This document shows positions 53,998 to 63,986 of a stretch of DNA of 64,000 nucleotides, one piece after another. Numbering within the stretch: position 1 is the stretch's first letter; every line of letters starts with the position of its first letter. Source of the stretch: Ahaetulla prasina (Eukaryota > Chordata > Lepidosauria > Squamata > Colubridae); the NCBI RefSeq assembly GCF_028640845.1, contig NC_080541.1:178910502-178974501 (forward strand), written 5' to 3'. A model generated the notes under the pieces. The model saw only the letters and a list, made by a program, of their open reading frames with translations. It did no database searches and was not told the origin of the DNA. The translations under genes and the position numbers were made by a program.

Positions 53998-54300
53998 TTT
54001 GCTGGTGACCTTCTATCGCTGCACTATGAAGCGTATCTTAACTTACTGCACCTATGTATGGTTTGCTAATTGCACAGTGGCAGATAGGACAGCACTCCAG
54101 AGGGTTAACATCATTGCCCAGAGGATCATCATTGGTTGCCCTCTCCCCTCTTTGGAAGAGCTTTGTAGCTCCCGCTGCCTTAAGAAAGTTCAAAATATAC
54201 TTAAAGATCCAACTCATCCTGGGCACCCTTATTTTGAACTATTACCATCTGGCAGACGGTATAGAACAATAAAAATAAGGGAAAAATAGGCTGAAAAACA
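53998..54300 (+). mobile_element. LINE reverse transcriptase end (copy 1)
   Basis: Encodes YCTYVWFANCTVADRTALQR, IIAQRIIIGCPLPSLEEL and HPGHPYFELLPSGRRYRTIK, the conserved end of an L2/CR1-group polymerase. It is 5'-truncated with no catalytic part, and is duplicated at 58.89 kb. Confidence 0.85.
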
Positions 54301-55096
54301 GCTTCTATCCCAGAGCAGTAACTATGTTGAATTCTACTGGTATAGTGCAATATTAATGCAGTATCAGGGATTTTCAATTCAGTTGTGTAGAATGTGAAGG
54401 GTGTATTTTAATCTGCGCCACATGGGATTATGGCTCTAACATATAAAGGTAAAAATGCCTTTGCTCTGTTAGACAAAGATATACCATATCTATGAAGCAC
54501 TAGTTAATATAAAATGCACATCGTAATAGTATATGGAGATTGTATGTAAAATAAATGGGTATATGTAACCATAAATCCAGCACTGTTTTGCATTCCTGAT
54601 TCCTTATTGCCTAGTACGACAAAAATTTCTCTCCCGATCATAATTCCATGTCCAAAGAATGATAAACTTTTATTTTCCCCAACTAACTCAGAGAGCGTCT
54701 TACTCAGGCTCTGTGTTGTTGTGACAGATGGGATGGCACAGATCTCACATTCCTGTTGGTGATTGGAAGTGGCAAAGGAAACATCACTCTTTTTGCTTCT
54801 GACTATCTCATCAGGGGAAAAGTGCTGATGCACTAGAATTAATGTGGCATTTGATTTAGGAAGCAACATTTCTAATCATTAAATATAGCTCTGGGAGACA
54901 ATCTAGTTGAACACTTAGAGGTAAACATTTCATCCTAATTTTTGTAAAAAATCTAAAATCAATTTCGATGGGAGGCATCTGTCTTTGGTAGGAGATAAAG
55001 CTTTCAAATACATGTTCAATACAAAATAAAGAAAAAATGTACAAACTGGACAAACATAGTTTAAAATTGCTGTTTTTATAATTCCCGTCATAAATA

Positions 55097-55205
55097 TAGA
55101 ATAGAATAGAATTTTTTTTATTGGCCAAGTGTGATTGGACATACAAGGAATAGCTAAATGGAATATGAGAAATACATGTTATCACATTACATGCTGTTGA
55201 ATACA
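55097..55205 (-). mobile_element. AATAG-tailed LINE 3' end (copy 1), minus strand
   Basis: AGAATAGAATAG followed by TTTTATTGGCCAAGTGTGAT, as at 63.65 kb. Its duplicate at 59.99 kb has one more AATAG unit. Confidence 0.8.
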
Positions 55206-56048
55206 AAAATATATATTTGAGTCGTGTAAAAAGAATGATTTGGACTTCAAAAATTTCAGGGGAAGGCTCTTTATAATTTAATTATATGTAAACTTGATAC
55301 AGTTGATCAAATCTTGGATGCATATGCCTTAAATGGATTATGAAGCTATTCAAATTTGGTTTCTTACTCTTTTACTTTTATCTGAATATGGATCTAACAG
55401 CCGGTTTCAAGATAATCCTCTTTCTCTAGTACCTAATGTCGGTGAAAGAGATGCTGGATTATTTCTTTTTTTTTTCTAATTGCAGGCACCATCTCTCAGC
55501 ACCGCCCTGCTCTTTCTTATGACTGCCTGCCGGTCCTTTTAAACAAGTGAATCACAAGGAGATAATGTGAAAGAAATCCCAGCTAGATGGCAGCATCGAA
55601 TTCATACCGATATAGAAAGTTAAACCGGGCGCTTTTGATCTGATGCTAAACATCAGACTTATATATGGTTTTATTGTATTTATTTACTTATTAGACATAA
55701 GTAAATCTAACGTCCAGCGCATATGACTCCGGGCGGCGTACACAAAACACAAAGCTAAGCAGTCTGGAGAATTCACACACGACCATTAAAAACCAGTTAA
55801 AACCAATTAAAAACCGTGTCATTTTATTATTCACACACACAATATTAGGATCCTAGCTATGTGCAAGCAGGTACGAATGGTTGCAAACGAAGCTCAGCCC
55901 AACCCAAAAATCTTAAAATCATTTTCGATAGGAGGAATTTATTTATTTCGCGGACGAAATAAAACGAACCTTAACTCTCAGATACAAATACATGTTTTGT
56001 AGTACAAAACAAAAACAAAATCTAAACAAGCTGTGTTTTAAACACAAC

Positions 56049-56206
56049 GGAGCGCGATCCCTTTCCGCAGAAACCCATTTCCTTCGCGTTTCCCGAACGG
56101 CGTTACTTCTCACCGGGAAGAAATTAGGCCTTCGCGAGCCACCGTCTGAGCCTTGCCAGTCACGTGGCTCCGGATCACCTGATGGATTCGGGGGCTGCCG
56201 GGGAGG
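56049..56206 (+). promoter_or_regulatory. Orphan copy of the LAMTOR5 promoter
   Basis: CpG-rich block (TTCGCGTTTCCCGAACGG, CACGTG E-box at 56160-56165) nearly identical to 60951-61110, but cut four bases after GGGG, before the LAMTOR5 ATG. What follows is the start of copy 2. Confidence 0.75.
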
Positions 56207-58069
56207 TTGAGTCAAAAATGTAATGGTAAATGGAATGATCTTGCAACACAAGGAAGAACCACAGACTGGACAACTGGCATGTAAAAGATTTCTCCATCCA
56301 CAGAAAAGGAGAAGGTACGAGAAGTATTTCAGATGAGACCTTCCCTGATTTTCCAGAAAGTAAAAGAAATCAAGTATCCCACCTTCATAGAAGAGATTGA
56401 AACTCCCCATTCCAGCAGAAGACTCCCCCTCTCAAGAACTCACTAGACAAAACATCTATCTGGCTAACATTGTTGTCATAGCTAAGGAGCAGATTGAAAT
56501 ACAGATTACAGCTGCATGTACAAGACTGGAGATCTAAGTACAGAGGTGCTTTGAGAGTGGTACGCTGAACTTTCTGGGAGGAGTATTATAATCTTACCTG
56601 GAGAGCCTGAGAAGATTGAATCTGAACTGTGATCCTTCCCTTTCAAATCAGTAATAAGATGTTCCAATCCCAGTCACTGAACTTCTGGAGTTTGGAGGTC
56701 GTTCTCCAAAAATACTTAGTGTGTTTTAGTTTAATATTTACACTTTATTTTATTAGAAATATTCTACTTAGTGTGCCTCCAAAAATTAGAAAATGATAAT
56801 GAAGATAACACAATGACTAAATTCACCCAGGATACAGTTTCTCTGCTCACTTAAAGGCAGCCTAGCCAATATCTGAAATTTAGGATTTTTCTCTACCATC
56901 TTTTTTATCTTCCATTTTTCTTCTACAGCTCATTTCTTTGAATATTTACCTGGAAGTAAATCCAAATGAGGTCACAGTGAGTGATTCAAGATTTGCAGCC
57001 AAAAAGTTTACTGACACTTTCACTGCCACTGTTGAGGGTGTTAAAGAAAGGATTAAAATAGCATTAAGGAAATAATGAATATTTCATGAATGTGTAATCT
57101 ATTGATATTTTGAACAGAATCCAGATTCACTATTTAATTGTAGAAACAAGCTTGTTTAGTCAGCTGGAAATATAAATTGTTTGTGTACCCATATTCATGT
57201 ACATTAGAGGTCCATCAGTTTTATCTTTGTTTCTTGTAGATTAAATGTTGTCTGTAATTTGAAATACACCCTGCTCTGGAAACTTAAATGCAAATGAACT
57301 GCACAGTGTCACTGCAGTTGCCAGGCAACTAAAATTGGCCTTTGCAATGGAAAAGCCAATTATCAATAAAGGTTGGCATAATGCTCCAGATGTAGCAATA
57401 AATTGTATGATTTTCCATAGGAAGAAAACATTATTCTGTATGATTGCTTTGTCTCTGAAATCTTTTGACACAAGTTTTCTTGAATGAATTGGTGTCTTTG
57501 ACCAAGAGCATGTTAGCTTTATTAAGTTCTGTTTTCAATGGCACCTGATTGGCTATTTTCAACTTTAAAATATAGCACTGGAGTATATTAGTTTTATTAG
57601 GGAATACAAATGTTGGTAATTCCAGCACGACTAAAGAAAAGCCTTTTAGGAATCATTTTTTTATGAATTTTATAAATTCACAAAAATTCCATCATCATCC
57701 TAATAATAATAATATTATTGTTATTATTATCCTGCCCATTGTGTAAAATAGCTATAATGCAAATGCTAAATATTGCAGGGGTTCATAATGTAGTCTGCAA
57801 AAAACCTGGGGATATTAAAATCCATTTTCAGATGCACTAAAGAAATACGCATTCAGAGACATTTGTGATTCATTTATATGAAAGAATTATTCTTGGGACA
57901 ATTTAATGTTGGCTCTCTATATTTTATACCTAAGCAGTTGTCATGCTGATGCTTCTTCAGTGCTTGTAAAGGTGACATTTTTACTCTGTCATGCAGAAAG
58001 ATTCCCTTTTAGCTATCAAGTTTCAGTCAATTCAATGAAAAAGAATTTTATTCTCTTTCTCCTTCTCTC

Positions 58070-58105
58070 TCCCTCCCTCCCTCCCTCCCTCCCTCCCTCC
58101 CTCCC
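58070..58105. repeat. (CCCT)n microsatellite, expanded relative to copy 1
   Basis: About nine CCCT units, against about four at 53.2 kb in copy 1. Confidence 0.9.
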
Positions 58106-58816
58106 TGTCTCTCTTCAATATCAGGGAAATTATTATGGCTGTAATATGGGAGGAAGGGGGCTGCACTTGCACAACAGCCAAAGTTTATGTGGGAATGTGT
58201 TTAATTCCCAAGAAAAACATAATTTAATCTCCAAATGGACTTTTTTTAGATGGATTAATCTAGACATTCAAGGGAAGCGTTAGGGTGGTAGGACTATGGT
58301 ACAAAGCATCTCCCCTATTTTGAATGAAATTCTCAAACACTTTTTCTTTCCTACCTAAGATAAGGCAGACAATGGAAGAAAGAAAATGGAAACTTCTTTG
58401 GCAAGGGAAGAAAATGCTTGGGAAATTCCAAAACAAATTTCAATTCAGCATTACTTTTATCATCCCATGTTCTAGGATACAAAAGAAAAATGTCCTGCCT
58501 ACTGGAAAAACTAAACAATTCTATTTTCTACATTACAGACTTTCAGAGCCTATTGGAAAAAATGAATAATTTTATTTTATATGTTGCAGACTTTTAAAGA
58601 CCTGAAGACTGCTATCATACTTCTATTTCTTTTCTCCAGGCTAAATATAAATAATACCTCTAATGATCCCTCATATTTACTTTTTTCTTCCAGGCCATAT
58701 TGGCTGCTATCTTCTGGACATCCTCCAATCTGTCTATGTTCTTCCTAAAATATGGTAAAAGAAATGGACGTAGTAATCTAGGGGCAGTATGACCAACATA
58801 GAATAGAAAAGAATTT

Positions 58817-58889
58817 CAGGTAGTCCTTGATTACCACCGCAATTGAGCCAAAAATTACTGTTGCTAAGAGACATTTGTTAAGTGAGTTT
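58817..58889. mobile_element. Left part of a pogo/Tigger-like MITE (copy 2)
   Basis: Duplicate of 53926-53997, with a four-base deletion near TTGCTAAGAGAC and one extra T before GCTGGTG. Confidence 0.75.
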
Positions 58890-59190
58890 TGCTGGTGACC
58901 TTCTATCGCTGCACTATGAAGCGTATCTTAACTTACTGCACCTATGTATGGTTTGCTAATTGCACAGTGGCAGATAGGACAGCACTCCAGAGGGTTAACA
59001 TCATTGCCCAGAGGATCATCATTGGTTGCCCTCTCCCCTCTTTGGAAGAGCTTTGTAGCTCCCGCTGCCTTAAGAAAGTTCAAAATATACTTAAAGATCC
59101 AACTCATCCTGGGCACCCTTATTTTGAACTATTACCATCTGGCAGACGGTACAGAACAATAAAAATAAGGGAAAAATAGGCTGAAAAACA
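58890..59190 (+). mobile_element. LINE reverse transcriptase end (copy 2)
   Basis: Duplicate of 53998-54300 with the same encoded residues over the readable part. Confidence 0.85.
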
Positions 59191-59989
59191 GCTTCTATCC
59201 CAGAGCAGTAACTATGTTGAATTCTACTGGTATAGTGCAATATTAATGCAGTATCAGGGATTTTCAATTCAGTTGTATAGAATGTGAAGGGTGTATTTTA
59301 ATCTGCGCCACATGGGATTATGGCTCTAACATATAAGGGTAAAAATGCCTTTGCTCTGTTAGACAAAGATATACCATATCTATGAAGCACTAGTTAATAT
59401 AAAATGCACATCGTAATAGTATATGGAGATTGTATGTAAAATAAATGGGTATATGTAACCATAAATCCAGCACTGTTTTGCATTCCTGATTCCTTATTGC
59501 CTAGTACGACAAAAATTTCTCTCCCGATCATAATTCCATGTCCAAAGAATGATAAACTTTTATTTTCCCCAACTAACTCAGAGAGTGTCTTACTCAGGCT
59601 CTGTGTTGTTGTGACAGATGGGATGGCACAGCTCTCACATTCCTGTTGGTGATTGGAAGTGGCAAAGGAAACATCACTCTTTTTGCTCTGACTATCTCAT
59701 CAGGGGAAAAGTGCTGATGCACTAGAATTAATGTGGCATTTGATTTAGGAAGCAACATTTCTAATCATTAAATATAGCTCTGGGAGACAATCTAGTTGAA
59801 CATTTAGAGGTAAACATTTCATCCTAATTTTTGTAAAAAATCTAAAATCAATTTCGATGGGAGGCATCTGTCTTTGGTAGGAGATAAAGCTTTCAAATAC
59901 ATGTTCAATACAAAATAAAGAAAAAATGTACAAACTGGACAAACATAGTTTAAAATTGCTGTTTTTATAATTCCCGTCATAAATATAGA

Positions 59990-60108
59990 ATAGAATAGAA
60001 TAGAATTTTTTTTATTGGCCAAGTGTGATTGGACACACAAGGAATAGCTAAATGGAATATGAGAAATACATGTTATCACATTACATGCTGTTGAATACAA
60101 AAATATAT
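59990..60108 (-). mobile_element. AATAG-tailed LINE 3' end (copy 2), minus strand
   Basis: Duplicate of 55097-55205 with three AATAG-type units against two. Confidence 0.8.
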
Positions 60109-60950
60109 ATTTGAGTCGTGTAAAAAGAATGATTTGGACTTCAAAAATTTCAGGGGAAGGCTCTTTATAATTTAATTATATGTAAACTTGATACAGTTGA
60201 TCAAATCTTGGATGTTGCATATGCCTTAAATGGATTATGAAGCTATTCAAATTTGGTTTCTTACTCTTTTACTTTTATCTGAATATGGATCTAACAGCCG
60301 GTTTCAAGATAATCCTCTTTCTCTAGTACCTAATGTCGGTGAAAGAGATGCTGGATTATTTCTTTTTTTTTTTTCTAATTGCAGGCACCATCTCTCAGCA
60401 CCGCCCTGCTGTTTCTTATGACTGCCTGCCGGTCCTTTTAAACAAGTGAATCACAAGGAGATAATGTGAAAGAAATCCCAGCTAGATGGCAGCATCGAAT
60501 TCATACAGATATAGAAAGTTAAACCGGGCGCTTTTGATCTGATGCTAAACATCAGACTTATATATGGTTTTATTGTATTTATTTACTTATTAGACATAAG
60601 TAAATCTAACGTCCAGCGCATATGACTCCGGGCGGCGTACACAACGAAAACACAAAGCTAAGCAGTCTGGAGAATTCACACACGACCATTAAAAACCAGT
60701 TAAAACCAATTAAAAATCGTGTCATTTTATTATTCACACACACAATATTAGGATCCTAGCTATGTGCAAGCAGGTACCAATGGTTGCAAACGAAGCTCAG
60801 CCCAACCCAAAAATCTTAAAATCATTTTCGATAGGAGGAATTTATTTATTTCGCGGACGAAATAAAACGAACCTTAACTCTCAGATACAAATACATGTTT
60901 TGTAGTACAAAACAAAAACAAAATCTAAACAAGCTGTGTTTTAAACACAA

Positions 60951-61124
60951 CGGAGCGCGATCCCTTTCCGCAGAAACCCATTTCCTTCGCGTTTTCCGAA
61001 CGGCGTTACTTCTCACCGCGAAGAAATTAGGCCTCCGCGAGCCACCGTCTGAGCCTTGCCAGTCACGTGGCTCCGGATCACCTGATGGATTCGGGGGGCT
61101 GCCGGGGAGGCTGCGGTCGGCAAA
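60951..61124 (+). promoter_or_regulatory. LAMTOR5: LAMTOR5 CpG-rich promoter with CACGTG E-box
   Basis: Dense CpG upstream of the start codon and no TATA box. GTCACGTG at 61062-61069 is about 56 bases before the ATG and matches the core of the CLEAR/E-box motif bound by TFEB, USF and MYC factors. A Ragulator gene under lysosomal control would fit, but that is inference. Confidence 0.65.
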
Positions 61125-61159
61125 ATGGAAGGGACGCTGGAGACGCATTTGGAAGATAC
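61125..61159 (+). CDS. LAMTOR5: LAMTOR5 exon 1
   Basis: 35 bases encoding [11 protein letters not shown] plus two bases of Thr12, donor GTAAGT. Just 15 bases separate the end of the tandem duplication from the ATG. Confidence 0.92.
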
Positions 61160-61395
61160 GTAAGTGACGCTAAGGACGGCGCTCCTACCCGCGGGACGTG
61201 AACGACCGGCAGGCTCGCTCTCTCTCTTTTTAAAGAAGGCAGCCGGCTTGCGGCTGGGGGGGAGGAAGTGGGGGGGGTCTCCTCTGGCCGGTTCACTGTC
61301 ACCTGTCACCAGTGCCGTCTCCTTTTTCCTTAGGATGAAGAATCCCTCCATTGCGGGAGTCCTCTGCACCGATTCTCAGGGGTTAAATTTGGGCT
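61125..61395 (+). CDS. LAMTOR5: LAMTOR5, late endosomal/lysosomal adaptor (exons 1-2, partial gene)
   Basis: Subunit of the Ragulator complex, which anchors Rag GTPases on the lysosome for mTORC1 activation; it has a roadblock-type fold. Exon 1 is 61125-61159 and exon 2 is 61334-61395, giving 32 codons plus one base of the usual 91. The frame reads [20 protein letters not shown] and [12 protein letters not shown], ending in a codon split at T|GTAAGT. The start is in a good context (A at -3, G at +4). Exon 1 donor GTAAGT, exon 2 acceptor TTCCTTAG. The remaining exons are not in the 2.6 kb of intron 2 seen here and must lie beyond 64000. Upstream is the 4.9 kb tandem duplication; the gene is divergent from PROK1. 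Confidence 0.93.
61334..61395 (+). CDS. LAMTOR5: LAMTOR5 exon 2
   Basis: 62 bases encoding the end of Thr12 and [20 protein letters not shown], donor GTAAGT after one base of Cys33. Confidence 0.93.
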
Positions 61396-61397
61396 GT

Positions 61398-61615
<218 letters not shown>

Positions 61616-62415
61616 CTGAGGTTTTCACGGGTGTTTGTATATAGGTCTTTGGTTGTTCGGGTTTTCTCCCGTGTAAAATTGGAAGTGTCTTGGCGACGTT
61701 TCGACGAAGTCTCATTCGTCATCTTCAGGCTTCAGCTTCGTGCTTCTGGGAGCAATGTGTGATCGCAGCTGTTTCTTCCTTTTAACTGCTAGTGGGGGTT
61801 TGAACTGATTGGGTGGGAGCTTGGCTGTGCTCTGATTGGATGGGGTTTTTCTGTGCTCTGATTGGCTGGGGGTGTGTCCTGTGTTGGTGGGGGCTTGGTT
61901 GTGCTCAGTCTAGTCTGTGCTGCAGGGGGATTTGAGCTGGTGAGCTGCATAGCTGTTGTTTGGCTTTGTGGTCGTGCTACATCTTCATAGTGGGTGTCAG
62001 TCTGCTGCATGAATGGATTGGAGGGGTTTGAAATGGCTAATGTTGCAGCTGCGGTCTGGCTTCTGGTCCTTGGTCGTGCTTCATGATCAGTGTGGGTTTG
62101 GGTCTGCTTTCTGGGTGGATGTGCGGTGGTGACATCCTGTGTGGACCTTGTGAGTGTGGGTCTGGTGTCATTCCTCGTGTTAGGGACTCGTTTGTCAATA
62201 AGGGTGGGTTTCCAAATGGCTGGTAGGCGGGAGGTGTCATCTCGTTTGTTCATGCTGTGTGGGCGTTTTTCTATCTCAATGGCTTCTCTGATTATTCTGT
62301 TGTTAAAGTGTTCAGTTTTGGCGATAGTTCTGGTCTTTTTAAAGTCAATATCATGTCCTGTGACTTTAAAGTGTTGGACCAGGGAAGAAGTTGGTTCCTC
62401 TTTTTTGAATCTCAT
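61616..62415 (-). mobile_element. Penelope-like element 3' part, left unit of an inverted pair
   Basis: The minus-strand frame 61789-62415 encodes 208 residues. The first 60 (PTSSLVQHFKVTGHDIDF, EHFNNRIIREAIEIEK) match the end of a GIY-YIG endonuclease as in Penelope-like retroelements, including the conserved Glu of REAIEI. The rest is a Thr/Pro/Gln-rich tail. The GIY and YIG motifs and the polymerase are missing by truncation at 62415. A one-base deletion in a C run, relative to the right unit, shifts the last part of the frame. It does not code for a complete element. Confidence 0.8.
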
Positions 62416-63040
62416 TCATGAACAAACGAGATGACACCTCCCGCCTACCAGCCATTTGGAAACCCACCCTTATTGACAAACGAGTCCCTAACACGAGGAA
62501 TGACACCAGACCCACACTCACAAGGTCCACACAGGATGTCACCACCGCACATCCACCCAGAAAGCAGACCCAAACCCACACTGATCATGAAGCACGACCA
62601 AGGACCAGAAGCCAGACCGCAGCTGCAACATTAGCCATTTCAAACCCCTCCAATCCATTCATGAAGCAGACTGACACCCACTATGAAGATGTAGCACGAC
62701 CACAAAGCCAAACAACAGCTATGCAGCTCACCAGCTCAAATCCCCCTGCAGCACAGACTAGACTGAGCACAACCAAGCCCCCACCAACACAGGACACACC
62801 CCCAGCCAATCAGAGCACAGAAAAACCCCCATCCAATCAGAGCACAGCCAAGCTCCCACCCAATCAGTTCAAACCCCCACTAGCAGTTAAAAGGAAGAAA
62901 CAGCTGCGATCACACATTGCTCCCAGAAGCACGAAGCTGAAGCCTGAAGATGACGAATGAGACTTCGTCGAAACATCGCCAAGACACTTCCAATTTTACA
63001 CGGGAGAAAACCCGAACAACCAAAGACCTGTATATATGTA
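62416..63040 (+). mobile_element. Penelope-like element 3' part, right unit of an inverted pair
   Basis: Inverse copy of 61642-62253 starting at MNKRDDTSRLPAIWKPTLID. The open frame 62418-62960 has 180 residues, ending LKPEDDE at a TGA that lies inside the loop of a conserved hairpin. It is shorter at its 5' side than the left unit and lacks the GIY-YIG residue block. The ATG at 62418 is probably an internal Met and not a true start. Confidence 0.8.
62944..62974 (+). ncRNA. Hammerhead-like core motif in Penelope-like terminus (candidate)
   Basis: CTGAAGA, one base, stem GACGAA with loop TGAGAC and stem TTCGTC, then GAAAC. This recalls the CUGANGA...GAAA hammerhead core known from Penelope-like terminal repeats. 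The spare base and the lack of obvious stems I and III are against a working ribozyme. Other copies are at 61698-61728 (minus), 26930-26960 (minus) and, decayed, 27037-27066. Confidence 0.35.
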
Positions 63041-63049
63041 TGTATATAT

Positions 63050-63640
63050 ATATGGGAAGAAGAAAAGAAAAACAATAGGACAGGAACGGTAGGCACGTTT
63101 GTGCGCTTATGCACGCCCCTTATAGACCTCTTAGGAATGGGGTGAGGTCAATAGTAGAAAGTTTTTGGTTAAAGCTTTTAGGATTATGGGAAGAGACCAC
63201 AGAGTCAGGTAAAGTATTCCAAGCACTGATGATTCTGTTACAGAAGTCATATTTTCTGCAATCTAGATTAAAGCGGCTGACATTAAGTTTAAATCTATTG
63301 GTTGCTCTTGTATTATTGCAATTAAAGCTGAAGTAGTCTTTAACAGGAAGGACATTACAATATATGATTCTATGAGTTAAACTTAGGTCTTGTCGAAGGC
63401 GACGGAGTTCCAAGTTTTCTAAGCCTAGGATTTTAAGTCTGGTGGGATAGGGTATTTTGTTGTTTTCAGAGGAGTGAAGAACTCTTCTTGTAAAATATTT
63501 CTGGACACGCTCAATTGTATTGATGTCAGAAATGTGGTGAGGGTTCCAGACAGGCGAGTAGATACTTTCCGGGTGCAGAAGCCGTTTCTCACCCTGCCAA
63601 AAGCTCTGCGCGGATTCCAAATCTGCTTGGTTTATTTTGA
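63050..63640 (-). mobile_element. CR1-like LINE (family B), minus strand, right part
   Basis: The minus-strand frame 63120-63764 reads HHISDINTIERVQKYFTRRV, LRRLRQDLSLTHRIIYCNVL and [20 protein letters not shown] without a stop for over 150 residues, ending at FLRGL. This is the best-preserved family B reverse transcriptase end in the window. Confidence 0.88.
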
Positions 63641-63645
63641 ATTTC

Positions 63646-63890
63646 GAATAGAATAGAATAGAGTTTTTATTGGCCAAGTGTGATTGGACACACAAGGAAT
63701 TTGTCTTGGTGCATACGCTCTCAGTGTATATAAAAGAAAAGATACGTTCATCAAGGTTCAACATTTACAACACTTAATGATAGTCATAGGGTACAAATTT
63801 AACACTTAATGATAGTCATAGGCTACAAATAAGCCATCAGGAAACAATATTGATATAAATCATAAGGATACAAACAACAAAGATACAGTC
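63646..63890 (-). mobile_element. AATAG-tailed LINE (family C) 3' end, minus strand
   Basis: AATAGAATAGAATAG tail, then TTTTTATTGGCCAAGTGTGA and CTTGGTGCATACGCTCTCAG. An internal segment, CACTTAATGATAGTCATAGG, is repeated twice in tandem at 63.77 and 63.80 kb. Confidence 0.82.
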
Positions 63891-63986
63891 GTAAGTGGAA
63901 GGAGTGGAATAAAGCCTTATACAGCAGTACTCCCCCCCCCCCCGTAACTCCTCTTTGGGAAGTAGTTTCGTGATATTTAGGATGTA

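Larger units (their letters stand above)
51330..56206. repeat. Tandem duplication, copy 1 (4877 bp)
   Basis: Runs from GGTTGAGTC at the left to GCCGGGGAGG at the right and is repeated at once as copy 2. The four bases GAGG occur at 51326-51329, 56203-56206 and 61107-61110. The copies differ by scattered single bases and microsatellite lengths, so they are recent but not identical. Confidence 0.95.
56207..61110. repeat. Tandem duplication, copy 2 (4904 bp)
   Basis: The copy that joins the intact LAMTOR5 start. It differs from copy 1 by, for example, a longer CCCT run at 58.07 kb, a shorter AAT run at 57.70 kb and an extra AATAG unit at 59.99 kb. Confidence 0.95.

Noticed and set aside
62366..62581. 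Minus-strand frames across the right Penelope-like unit
   Set aside because: They are antisense shadows created by the inverted repeat.
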